DNA of 64,000 nucleotides from Bacteroidales bacterium (GTDB taxonomy: Bacteria > Bacteroidota > Bacteroidia > Bacteroidales > F082): positions 1-64,000 of the forward strand of contig WGCY01000031.1 of NCBI GenBank assembly GCA_015493525.1. The letters run 5' to 3'. Shown here in pieces: positions 14,843 through 23,126 of the stretch. The translations under genes were made by a program, and so were the position numbers. Each line of letters starts with the position of its first letter. Position 1 is the first letter of the stretch. The notes beneath the pieces are model-generated. The model was not told the DNA's origin, ran no database searches, and saw only the letters and a program-made list of their open reading frames with translations.

Positions 14843-17233
14843 CTACTGCTGCTGTTGTTTCAGCACCTGTGCCGATTTGGCTTTCAGGAATTTAATAATC
14901 TTGCCAATATCCTGTGCCGAAACATTTTGGTTCGGCATGGCCAGTTTATATTTCTGGCGCATGGCTTCGATATCAGCTTCTTTCCGGTGTTTCTCCGGAT
15001 GCATAATCCAAGATTTCAGCCATTTATCACTGCGGCGTTTATCTACCATCAACAGGTCGGGGCCATTAAAGTCCTTACCAAATTTGTGGCAGGCGGTACA
15101 ACCGTAGTTCAGGAATTCAAGTTCGCCCGGCAGGAGGTTTTTCAACTCAATGGCCGAAGGTTTAAATTTCTGCATTTCGTTGTCCTTTTGGATGCGTTTG
15201 GAGAAAGCAATAACCCTGTCGTTATCCGCTTTTGCATTGTATTTTACAGACAGATAGCCCTGTAGCTGACGGCCCGAAGGGGCATGTACTTTGTCTAACA
15301 TCAAAGGGAACATTCCTGATTTGTCAGCAACAAAATCCAAGGTAGCCGTTTCGCCCGGACGCCAGCGATATTCTTTATCGTAAGAAGCAATCTCATATAC
15401 ATAATGATCCAGTTCGGATTGTCCGATATTGGTCAGGTGAATCAGTACATGATTTCCTTGGTTTACAGAAATATTGGCCGGGGTAACCTTTCCATCGGAA
15501 ATGGTACCAAACACTTCTACCGTATTGCCGTAACGTTTCACATATTCTTTACCGGCAGCAGTGGCATAAGGTGCCTTTTTCAAAGTAACGATATCAGTAC
15601 CAACAGGATACTTATTAATAGGACTGAGCAAATTAACATTCATCATAATGGAATAATGCGGCTCGCCCATGGGCAAAGGAAGATCGTAAATAATCTTCAT
15701 TTTCGGCCCGCTGATATCAATCAGCTGATGGTTTTGCGGATGCAACGGTCCCACCGGATTGAAACGGTCGATAGAGAGTTTGTCCAGCTCAATAAGATAT
15801 TTACCCTGCGGGTGTTTGGTATCGCCGTGGGCGGCAACAAGGTGGCCGATATTATAGTTTGATGAAACATGGTCGAGAACTTTCAAAGTGATATAGTTCC
15901 ATTTGGTTGTCCAGGAGTCCACATAAACCGAAGTGTAGACGATGCCTTTTTTCGGGTCGAACTGGTTATGCAATGGCCCGAGTCCCACTTCCACACTGCC
16001 GTGCAAAGCAGTTTTCAGGGCAATAATCGGGATACCGTAGGAATCATGGCCTTCAAAATTCTTCTCGGCCATGGCTTTTTTGATTTTAGCCCAGGAATAA
16101 ACCCATGCATGAGAGTCCAGTTTTCCTGCAACGATGATATAATCGCCCGTGGGATCCACATCCACACCATGCGGTGATTTTGGTTCGGGAATCAGATAAA
16201 GTAAATTATATTTAATGGACTCACTGATAGGAATTACCCGCATACCATGAACCATTTTGGTTTTAATCTTACCTGATTTTATCAGAGCTTCGGCTTTTTT
16301 CCAGTTGGTAATATGGAGGTAGTCCACATCACGCGAAGAACAGCCGGCCTCAAACGGGGGACGTCCCTGCATGTCACCGCCAATGTACATCTCGGTACAG
16401 AAAGAGTTGGTAAATCCCCATCCGTAGGTGGCATTTTTACCGGCATCGGACAAGTCCTGGGTATAAGGGGGCAATTCAAAAACAAAGGATTTTTTCGCGT
16501 CGATTCTTCCTTTGTCATTGTCAAAAGCCCAGTAAGCCAGGCCGCCACGCCAGTATTTACGGAAATTCACATCGTTGAGCGGATGGTATTTATGGTCGTA
16601 AGGGGCAGGGTACTGGGTAGCCTCCATAATATACTCCGAGTTGGGGGTAAAGAAAGCACCACCGTGGTCGCTCCTGAAAATCGGGTTAACCACCACCTGT
16701 TTAACCATAAAGTCTTTCAGGTCGACAACATAGATTCTTGGATTGGCTTTGTCGTTCATCACCATCCATTTACCATTGTAATCGCCATCGGTTTCCGAAA
16801 AACCCGGATGGTGCGTATCGCCCCAAAGAATGGTTTCACCATCAATAAAACCGGATTTCATCAACCCATAGGTTTCAGCAGAATATCCGTAGCCAACATA
16901 TGGCTGGCGTGTATTGATGGGCGTATATTTCACCAATCGCATGGACGGAACGAGATAAGTAGGCATGTTGCCTTCTTGTCCGCCGGAGTTAAGGACCACG
17001 TATTCATCTTTCAGATGGTCCGGGGTATAGGTTTTGGCGGCTGCCAAAACATCATCGGCAGTAAGTCCCCTACGGCTTACCACATCGCCAAATGATTCGT
17101 TGCCTCTCGGTGCCCCCATGGCTACAGCTTTCTGTTTTTTACCACCACAACCGGTAAAAACCATGCTAAAGCCAACAAATAGAACAACCAGGAGAAGGCT
17201 TGTATATTGTTTGAATTTTTTCATAATATTCAT
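14843..17233 (-). CDS. nosZ: NosZ paralogue with intact CuZ site, lost CuA site and C-terminal heme c domain
   Basis: 796 residues; ATGs at 17233 and 17224, followed by a Sec lipoprotein-like signal (FTGC, C29), so clade II. The seven-bladed propeller keeps all CuZ histidines: H141 and H142 (DTHHP), H190 (SDHGG), H355 (SPHGVDV), H422 (GPLHNQF), H464 (NIGHL) and H526 (GEPHY). The cupredoxin domain (about 575-665) keeps H610 (LDHY), but where CuA needs CxxxCxxxHxxM it reads LDKVHAPSGRQL (646-657): both cysteines, the second histidine and the methionine are gone. A class I cytochrome c follows, with CTACH (C712, C715, H716) and likely axial M766. It should catalyse N2O reduction, but it cannot hold CuA. 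It is 25 bases downstream of the complementary paralogue. The frame is intact, so it is not a pseudogene. Confidence 0.95.
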   Translation of the reverse strand: MNIMKKFKQYTSLLLVVLFVGFSMVFTGCGGKKQKAVAMGAPRGNESFGDVVSRRGLTADDVLAAAKTYTPDHLKDEYVVLNSGGQEGNMPTYLVPSMRLVKYTPINTRQPYVGYGYSAETYGLMKSGFIDGETILWGDTHHPGFSETDGDYNGKWMVMNDKANPRIYVVDLKDFMVKQVVVNPIFRSDHGGAFFTPNSEYIMEATQYPAPYDHKYHPLNDVNFRKYWRGGLAYWAFDNDKGRIDAKKSFVFELPPYTQDLSDAGKNATYGWGFTNSFCTEMYIGGDMQGRPPFEAGCSSRDVDYLHITNWKKAEALIKSGKIKTKMVHGMRVIPISESIKYNLLYLIPEPKSPHGVDVDPTGDYIIVAGKLDSHAWVYSWAKIKKAMAEKNFEGHDSYGIPIIALKTALHGSVEVGLGPLHNQFDPKKGIVYTSVYVDSWTTKWNYITLKVLDHVSSNYNIGHLVAAHGDTKHPQGKYLIELDKLSIDRFNPVGPLHPQNHQLIDISGPKMKIIYDLPLPMGEPHYSIMMNVNLLSPINKYPVGTDIVTLKKAPYATAAGKEYVKRYGNTVEVFGTISDGKVTPANISVNQGNHVLIHLTNIGQSELDHYVYEIASYDKEYRWRPGETATLDFVADKSGMFPLMLDKVHAPSGRQLQGYLSVKYNAKADNDRVIAFSKRIQKDNEMQKFKPSAIELKNLLPGELEFLNYGCTACHKFGKDFNGPDLLMVDKRRSDKWLKSWIMHPEKHRKEADIEAMRQKYKLAMPNQNVSAQDIGKIIKFLKAKSAQVLKQQQQ

Positions 17234-17258
17234 ATTATAAATTTAAAATTACAGTACT

Positions 17259-19511
17259 TTATTTAATGCCTTCCAGCTTTTCGGTTAACAACTTCTTGGC
17301 ACGCAAACCGGCATCAGCTGCCTTCACCTGATATTGGAAATACTGCTCTGCCCACAGGAAAGCCTGTTTCCATTTACCATCCTTGGCATATTTTTCGTAG
17401 TTTTTCTTCGGAACGGCAGCTTTATTAAGCTGGGCAACAGCATCCACAACCAATGCTTTCACATACGGATGGTTTTCGTAATGGTTTTCTTTTAACCATT
17501 TCACCACACTGTTAATCACATCCTGCGTCTGGGCAATTACTTTCAGTTTGTCTTCGTAATTTTTCTTATAACCCATCAACTGTGCTTTGGTAAGCTGAAT
17601 TTCGCCGTTTCCGCCGGCAGCCTTATATCCTTTGGGCTTCACCATAAGAATACCTTCCATTTCAAGGTGCAATGCCGAACAGAACTCTGTACAATAATAT
17701 GGGAAAGCACCTGCACGGTCAGCAACAAAAGTAAGCGATGCCGTTTTACCCGGTTCAAAGCTTCCATGTTTGCCATAAGTATCAATGGTAAACCCGTGGG
17801 TTTCGTCTTCGGCCAACTCAAGGTTGGTAAGGTGGAATGTAACAATATCGCCTTGGTTTACCTGAACAATTTCCGGAGTAATATGCGAACGGATTAAAGT
17901 ACCGAAAACGTGAACACGGTTTCCTTTACGTTCGATTTTTTCCTTGCCGGCCACCGTTTTGAAAGGCGAAATTTCACCGGTTCTGGAATTGGTACCGGTA
18001 GGATAACGGATAATCGGCTTAATGGTGGTACGCAGGACAGCTACCGACCCGTACATATTACACTGCGGAAGTGTCATGGTATAAAGGTCCGTCATCTTTT
18101 TCCCGGATATGTCAATTAAGTGCTGCGCACTGGGCCTGATGGGGCCGACACTTTGCAGGTTCTTGTAAACCACTTCTTTGTCAACAGCCGTCAGATAATT
18201 GGAATGAGGTGTCTCCGTCAATCCCTGGGGAACCATTAAGTACGAAGGCATAAAATCCAACGTTAATTCTTCTCCTTTTTTGAGGGTTTCATAATTCCAG
18301 CGAACAATTTTTTTGGCATCGTGAACCGAAGCATAAGCGGTGTTAGGCCTGTAATCAAAGGCCACATCAATCACATTGCCACCGAAGTTGACATTTCCGT
18401 GCAAAACGGCTTTGGCATCAATGACAGGAATACCGCCATCGGCTTTTCCTGAAAAAGTTTTGCCTGCCAATGCTTTTTTCACTTTTGCAAAGTCAAATAC
18501 ATTGGTTTGGTCATCAACGGTTATAAAATATTTTCCTTTTGGCGTTACTTTCAAAACATTGGCTTTTGCAGGCAACTCGATAAGTGCAACGGCATCAGCT
18601 TTAAGTGCTGCGGCAAGCGGCACCACAGCAAAGTTATTGATTTCGGTTGTTTTCAAACCGACAACTTTGTTGTAATCCACCACATAAGCGTAATGCTTGT
18701 TGCCTTTGTCGGCCAGGCCTACGAGAAGCCCGTTTCCTGCCAGTTTGCCCACATCGAAATAGCCCAGCGTGTAAGGGGGCAGCTCCAGGGTAATTGATTT
18801 TTCTTTCAGGATACGGCCGGCATGACCGGTTTTGGTAGTCTTTTTCACACTGTGGAAATACCAAAACGTGATGCCTGATTTTAGTTTTGTATCATAATCT
18901 TTTTTCAAATTAACACTTCTGGCATTCCAGGTAGCCGGAAACTGACTGGTTTGGATAACCCACTCGGTATTGGGCGTAACAGCCACTTCAGGATAGCAGG
19001 AAAGGAACAACGGGTGGCTGAGGACCTGTTTGGTCTCAAAGTCTTCGAGGTCGAGCATGGCAATACGTGAGTTGGCACCATCCGAATAAAAAAGGTGCTT
19101 TCCATCGTAATTCCCATTGGTTTCGGAAAGTGCTGGGAAACGCATATCGCCATACCAGTCGATTTTATCGTCCAGCGAAGCTTTTTTCAGCATCAGCGAA
19201 CTTTCATCGTCATACCCATAACCCTGCCAGGGTTCCGGCGAAAATACACCCACGTATTTATAAATACGCATGGAGGGAAGCCCGTAAACAATCATGGTCC
19301 CGGAATTACCGGTTCCCACAAATCCGAAATACTCGTCCCGGCCTCCCCGCGGCATAAATGTTTTGACCGCAGCCAGCACATCGGCATCGGTTAAACCGCG
19401 CTCCTTCTTTACCCCTTTGAGCGTCTGCTGGGCTTTAACCGGAATACCGACCGATGCCATAAGCAGAAAAACGAGGCTCAATACGAGAAAACGTTTTGTA
19501 ATTAACATCAT
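17259..19511 (-). CDS. NosZ paralogue with intact CuA site but no CuZ histidines
   Basis: 750 residues, Sec signal peptide ending PVKAQ, no Tat motif. It aligns along its length with the neighbouring NosZ (both start RGLT-DVLAA, PSMR). CuA is complete: H572 (ETHGF), C607, C611, H615 and M618 in CTEFCSALHLEM, with the H-to-C spacing of 35 seen in P. stutzeri NosZ. All seven CuZ histidines are replaced: R124 and F125 (GDMRFP), Y173, N318, D382, Y424 and Y487. After CuA comes a helical, lysine-rich tail of about 120 residues (627-750) with no heme motif, unlike its partner. It cannot build CuZ, so it is probably the electron-transfer subunit of a heteromeric N2O reductase. It is the first gene of the nos transcript. 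Conserved structural motifs argue against simple decay. Confidence 0.93.
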   Translation of the reverse strand: MMLITKRFLVLSLVFLLMASVGIPVKAQQTLKGVKKERGLTDADVLAAVKTFMPRGGRDEYFGFVGTGNSGTMIVYGLPSMRIYKYVGVFSPEPWQGYGYDDESSLMLKKASLDDKIDWYGDMRFPALSETNGNYDGKHLFYSDGANSRIAMLDLEDFETKQVLSHPLFLSCYPEVAVTPNTEWVIQTSQFPATWNARSVNLKKDYDTKLKSGITFWYFHSVKKTTKTGHAGRILKEKSITLELPPYTLGYFDVGKLAGNGLLVGLADKGNKHYAYVVDYNKVVGLKTTEINNFAVVPLAAALKADAVALIELPAKANVLKVTPKGKYFITVDDQTNVFDFAKVKKALAGKTFSGKADGGIPVIDAKAVLHGNVNFGGNVIDVAFDYRPNTAYASVHDAKKIVRWNYETLKKGEELTLDFMPSYLMVPQGLTETPHSNYLTAVDKEVVYKNLQSVGPIRPSAQHLIDISGKKMTDLYTMTLPQCNMYGSVAVLRTTIKPIIRYPTGTNSRTGEISPFKTVAGKEKIERKGNRVHVFGTLIRSHITPEIVQVNQGDIVTFHLTNLELAEDETHGFTIDTYGKHGSFEPGKTASLTFVADRAGAFPYYCTEFCSALHLEMEGILMVKPKGYKAAGGNGEIQLTKAQLMGYKKNYEDKLKVIAQTQDVINSVVKWLKENHYENHPYVKALVVDAVAQLNKAAVPKKNYEKYAKDGKWKQAFLWAEQYFQYQVKAADAGLRAKKLLTEKLEGIK

Positions 19512-19859
19512 AATGAATAATTTAGGTTTATAAATAAAAAAATGGTCAACTTCATCAATATTAATCTAATTTTTTAGTACCCGCTTACTTAAATAAACAA
19601 TGTAAAAATAGTTCTTATTTTCAATAACTTTATCAATATCAACTATTTATGGCATAAATACAAAAATCTATTTGATGTTAACGAGTAAGTAACAAAGTTA
19701 AAAAAAATTAAATAATGTTAATTGATATTTAAAGCAAGGGTTTAATTTATATTAATTCTAAATAGATATTTTCGCTTAAACATCTTGTAAACAGCAATAT
19801 AAGCACCTATTTTCTTATATCCATAAGATACATCCATGTAAACCCTGCCACATCCATTT
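19512..19859. other. AT-rich control region upstream of the nosZ pair
   Basis: About 350 bases of very AT-rich DNA without a supported gene; a 78-codon frame crossing into the next gene is a shadow. It contains several TTGAT/ATCAA half sites (near 19555, 19633, 19640, 19672 and 19722) but no full FNR palindrome TTGAT-N4-ATCAA. The nos promoter is expected here. The only clean -7 match is at 19693-19700, which would give a leader of about 180 bases. Confidence 0.5.
19693..19700 (-). promoter_or_regulatory. Candidate -7 element of the nos promoter
   Basis: On the minus strand TAACTTTG matches TAnnTTTG. No TTTG/TTG lies at the -33 distance, which would fit a promoter that depends on an activator. 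The predicted leader to the first nosZ gene is long (about 175-180 bases). Confidence 0.3.
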
Positions 19860-20711
19860 TTAAAAAAGTAAAGCAAAAGGTATCCAAAAAGAGAATTCCC
19901 CCAGTATCCGGTAGTATCCGTTTTTTTTGAAAAAAGCCGGAAAAGCAGGAAGAAGAAACAACAATACCGACAAGACAAACAGCAGATAGAATGCTTTGTT
20001 CAAAGAATCGGCAGACAAAATCAGGGCCAGGGAAAGAAGCATGGCCAATATCATAAGCAGGCCTGCCAGCTTGCGTGTCGCAGATAATCCGTAAAAGGTA
20101 CTAAAGCTTTGGGCATGGTCATCCTCATCAAACCGTTGCTCAAAATAAGCCATCATCAAACCCTCTGCCCAGCCCAATAAAAAAAGGACAACCATACCGG
20201 CCACCACCTGCCCAGGAAGCGGTTTATTGTACCAGATAACCGGTGCAAGCCAAATTCCGGACACATAGAAAAGACTGATAAAAAATTCTTTATGAAAATA
20301 AAAACCTGATTTTCGCCCCAGGTAGTTCAATCCGAGATAAATTAATACTCCCAGGCCCAGAAATATTCCCCCTGTCAGGATACGCCTTTCCATAAACAAG
20401 GCAACAAGGGCCACGGAAGTAAAGGCAGCAAGGATAAGTAAAACAATAAGAAAATAGCGGAAACGGTAATGTATGCGATGCCGAAACATGGTTGCCCATT
20501 GTTTTTGCTGATACCCATCCAGCAGATGGTCGCCGGTATAGACTGCCCACACAGACAATGCCAGCACAAGCCACCACCAGCCATTTGCCGTAATACCCAG
20601 TACTTTTGTGGCAAAAACGCCCATGGCAAGTGAGCCCCCAACCACATCCAGGCTAAAGGACTGAAAAAGCCGGAGCAGCAATACAGCAAAACCTTTTTTA
20701 TCATCAGGCAT
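19860..20711 (-). CDS. Polytopic membrane protein, possibly UbiA-prenyltransferase-like
   Basis: 283 residues, almost entirely hydrophobic with about eight or nine predicted membrane helices. The segment YTGDHLLDGYQ (about 58-68) sits after the second helix, where UbiA prenyltransferases carry their first aspartate-rich motif, and RFDEDDHAQSFSTFYGLSATRK follows about 130 residues later, where the second motif would be. Neither motif is canonical, so the assignment is tentative. It lies between the alternative complex III operon and the nos operon on the same strand, 85 bases after actF. A role in quinone or heme lipid chemistry would suit the context but is unproven. Confidence 0.55.
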   Translation of the reverse strand: MPDDKKGFAVLLLRLFQSFSLDVVGGSLAMGVFATKVLGITANGWWWLVLALSVWAVYTGDHLLDGYQQKQWATMFRHRIHYRFRYFLIVLLILAAFTSVALVALFMERRILTGGIFLGLGVLIYLGLNYLGRKSGFYFHKEFFISLFYVSGIWLAPVIWYNKPLPGQVVAGMVVLFLLGWAEGLMMAYFEQRFDEDDHAQSFSTFYGLSATRKLAGLLMILAMLLSLALILSADSLNKAFYLLFVLSVLLFLLPAFPAFFKKNGYYRILGEFSFWIPFALLF

Positions 20712-20796
20712 GGTTACAGGGTATTTTCAAATACTGAAAAACAAAAAAACTTCCATTACCAAGAACAGAAGCTTTTTCATAAAACCAGGTTATCGG

Positions 20797-21975
20797 TTAG
20801 TATTCTTCTTCAAAATCTTCCAGCGTAAAACTTTCCATTAAATAGGGATGATTTTTGGCAACCAACGGATGTTTGGAAAGCGACACAACCCAAATCAAAA
20901 TAAACAGGCCGGCAAAGCCAACGAAAGTGCCTATCTCAAGATAACCAAACACCACTTTGTGTACCGTTTCGGCCATAACGGCATTGTAAATCTCAATATA
21001 CTGGCCAACGATAAGAACAGCCACCGTGATAAGCAGGACATTGGCATTCTTTGCCATACGGTTCCACATAAGGAACAGGAACGGGAAAAGCCAGTTTATA
21101 AAAATTTCTGCAAGGAAAAAGGCCTGGAAACCCTCTTCCCTCCTGATATGGAAATAGACTGTTTCTTCGGGGACATTGCCGTACCAGATAAGCAGATACT
21201 GGACAAACCACATGTAGCCCCACATAATGCTCAGCATAAAAATATACTTGGAGAAATCGTGCAGGTGCCCTTCATTGAGAAAAGGAAAATAGCCCAAACG
21301 GTTTAGGATAATGACGGCCCCCACAATCACAGCCGACCCGTGATAAAAAGCCGAGATAAAGAACTTGACGGCAAAAAGTGTACTGAACCAATGGGCATCC
21401 AGCGACATTAACCAGTCGATACCAACAAAGATAAAAGAGATGCCCAGAACAAAAATAAAAACTTTGGAATTAAACTCAATTTTATTGAAAGCATCGAGGC
21501 CACCGGCCTTATCTTCACGTAACGAAAGTTTCCTGATCCTTTGTGCAAGATAAATCCAAAGAACAAAAAACACCACCGTCCGGATAATGAGAAACGGAAC
21601 ATTCAAATAAGGGGATTTATGTGCCAAAACCGCATCGTGCAAAACAGCACCGGATTGAGCCCAGTGGAATAGATGCGGCATGCCGAAAAACAGGGGTATC
21701 CACAAAACAGCGCCCACCATAAGATAAGTAACCAGTGCCTGGGGAACCCGCACAAATGCCGAAGACCACCCCGACTGGGTAATAGACTGTAAGGCCATCC
21801 AGAAAAGTCCGCCTAATGTAATAGACAAAAACATGAAGTTGTTTAACAAAAGATTGGCCCATGTCCTGGTTTCAGCTCCGGTCCAAAATCCCACAGCAAC
21901 GGCAACAACGCCTATCACAATGAGGAAAATCATGCTATTTTTGAACGACTTACTGATTTGAAGTTTCTTATCCAT
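20797..21975 (-). CDS. actF: Alternative complex III subunit ActF
   Basis: 392 residues with ten predicted membrane helices. It is the second NrfD-family-related membrane subunit of alternative complex III, a menaquinol:cytochrome c oxidoreductase that replaces the bc1 complex in many Bacteroidota. Hallmarks include the N-terminal helix with GFWTGAETRTWANLLLNNF and histidines in the central helices (for example MPHLFHWAQSG). It is the last act gene, 27 bases after actE. No heme-copper oxidase follows, as would be common; the nos locus comes next instead. Confidence 0.9.
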   Translation of the reverse strand: MDKKLQISKSFKNSMIFLIVIGVVAVAVGFWTGAETRTWANLLLNNFMFLSITLGGLFWMALQSITQSGWSSAFVRVPQALVTYLMVGAVLWIPLFFGMPHLFHWAQSGAVLHDAVLAHKSPYLNVPFLIIRTVVFFVLWIYLAQRIRKLSLREDKAGGLDAFNKIEFNSKVFIFVLGISFIFVGIDWLMSLDAHWFSTLFAVKFFISAFYHGSAVIVGAVIILNRLGYFPFLNEGHLHDFSKYIFMLSIMWGYMWFVQYLLIWYGNVPEETVYFHIRREEGFQAFFLAEIFINWLFPFLFLMWNRMAKNANVLLITVAVLIVGQYIEIYNAVMAETVHKVVFGYLEIGTFVGFAGLFILIWVVSLSKHPLVAKNHPYLMESFTLEDFEEEY

Positions 21976-22002
21976 GAGAATAAATTTTAATAATCTAGGG
22001 TA

Positions 22003-22605
22003 TTATTTTTTGACAATTGAACGCAGATAATTCACAATTTTCCAGCGGTTTTCAGGGGTTACCTGTGTCCCGTGCGGTCCCATCAAGCCGGAAATAGAGC
22101 CTTCGGTAATGATAAAAAAGATAGAGCCATCGGGCATGTTTTGCACATAGCTGCCGGTCAAATCGCGTGGCTTGGCCGGAAACAGTTTGGCCGTATAAAG
22201 ATGCCCATCGCCTTTGGCATCAAAGCCGTGGCAGTCGGCACAAAAAATTCCGTACTGACGTTTCCCTTCGGCAAGGTTTTCAGGGGTAGGCTTAACGGGA
22301 TTCTTCAACTCCGTCCCTGCTTTGGCCTGGTCCGCTACTTTTTCGGCAATATTTTTGGGATGAAACGGGAAATAGGAACTCTTTCGGGCCACCGCTCCTT
22401 TGGGGGCAGGCTGGTTGACCTGTCCGTTGGGCAATATCTTATTCGGGGCATAAGCTTTATCGAATTTGGTGTAATACATATCATGCTCTCCCATATAAGC
22501 ATATCCCGGATTATTCTTGTCGCGCACACAGGAAGACAAAGCCATCACAAACAATAAAAGAATAAGAAGAATTGATCTGTTTTTCATGTTAAAAATTTTA
22601 TGCAT
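22003..22605 (-). CDS. actE: Alternative complex III monoheme cytochrome c subunit ActE
   Basis: 200 residues with lipobox LSSC (C26), so membrane tethered. One heme motif CADCH in FCADCHGFDAKGDG and a candidate distal methionine in GLMGPHG. ActE accepts electrons from the pentaheme ActA and passes them to downstream carriers. The start at 22605 shares one base with the actD stop (TAATG), indicating coupling; a second ATG is at 22587. Confidence 0.9.
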   Translation of the reverse strand: MHKIFNMKNRSILLILLLFVMALSSCVRDKNNPGYAYMGEHDMYYTKFDKAYAPNKILPNGQVNQPAPKGAVARKSSYFPFHPKNIAEKVADQAKAGTELKNPVKPTPENLAEGKRQYGIFCADCHGFDAKGDGHLYTAKLFPAKPRDLTGSYVQNMPDGSIFFIITEGSISGLMGPHGTQVTPENRWKIVNYLRSIVKK

Positions 22606-23126
22606 TAAACATTGCTCATGTTAACCTCCACAGCACCGCTTTTCTTCAGCAGGGCATCAATTTTCCGGACAGCATCATCGTCCATATTTTTATCCCTGTC
22701 AATGACAATGACAAATTTATCATCCATGGTACGCGTATCCGGCATGGATACTTTTTTGCCCGGCCACATTTTTTCACGAACCAAATACGTGGCAAGGGTA
22801 AAAATCACACCGGAAAGAATGGTCAAAACAAACATGAGCACAGCAAAGGAGAGCGAATTATGCGGTTTTCCGCCAAACGTCAGCGGATAATCAATAACGG
22901 AAGTCCAGTACAAAAAAGCAAAAGTTCCCGCCGTACCCAAAGCTCCGTAAATAAAAGTGGCATAAGGGATGCGTGTTTTCATTTTCAGCATCTCCCAAAC
23001 ATGTTCCAGGGGGAATGGCGAAAAGACATCCTTTACCGAAACATTATTTTGCAAAAGTTCTTTCACCGCTGCCGTTACCACATCGGGATCATCAAAAACG
23101 CCCAAAATTTGAGATTGATTATTCAT
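22605..23126 (-). CDS. actD: Alternative complex III subunit ActD (DUF3341)
   Basis: 173 residues of the DUF3341 family: an N-terminal cytoplasmic domain (ILGVFDDPDVVTAAVKEL), two central membrane helices (about 60-80 and 93-113) and a short C-terminal cytoplasmic domain. It is a structural membrane subunit of alternative complex III. It overlaps the end of actC by 8 bases and is coupled to actE. Confidence 0.9.
   Translation of the reverse strand: MNNQSQILGVFDDPDVVTAAVKELLQNNVSVKDVFSPFPLEHVWEMLKMKTRIPYATFIYGALGTAGTFAFLYWTSVIDYPLTFGGKPHNSLSFAVLMFVLTILSGVIFTLATYLVREKMWPGKKVSMPDTRTMDDKFVIVIDRDKNMDDDAVRKIDALLKKSGAVEVNMSNV

Noticed and set aside
17259-19511. The CuA-only NosZ paralogue as a decaying pseudogene
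   Set aside because: The 750-codon frame is intact, the signal peptide and all CuA ligands are kept, structural motifs (GKYFIT, LIDISG, RYPTGT) are preserved, and it is the first gene of the operon. Losing exactly the CuZ ligands while its neighbour loses exactly the CuA ligands is unlike random decay.
3721-19511. nosR-type flavoprotein in the nos locus
   Set aside because: No NosR with FMN domain is present; the NapGH-like pair at 7398-9156 fills that place, as expected for clade II.
19512-19740. Canonical FNR/NnrR box (TTGAT-N4-ATCAA) for nos
   Set aside because: Only isolated half sites were found; none pair at the right spacing.
19742-19978. 78-codon minus-strand gene before nosZ
   Set aside because: It overlaps the 3' end of the UbiA-like gene in another frame and has no plausible family or composition.
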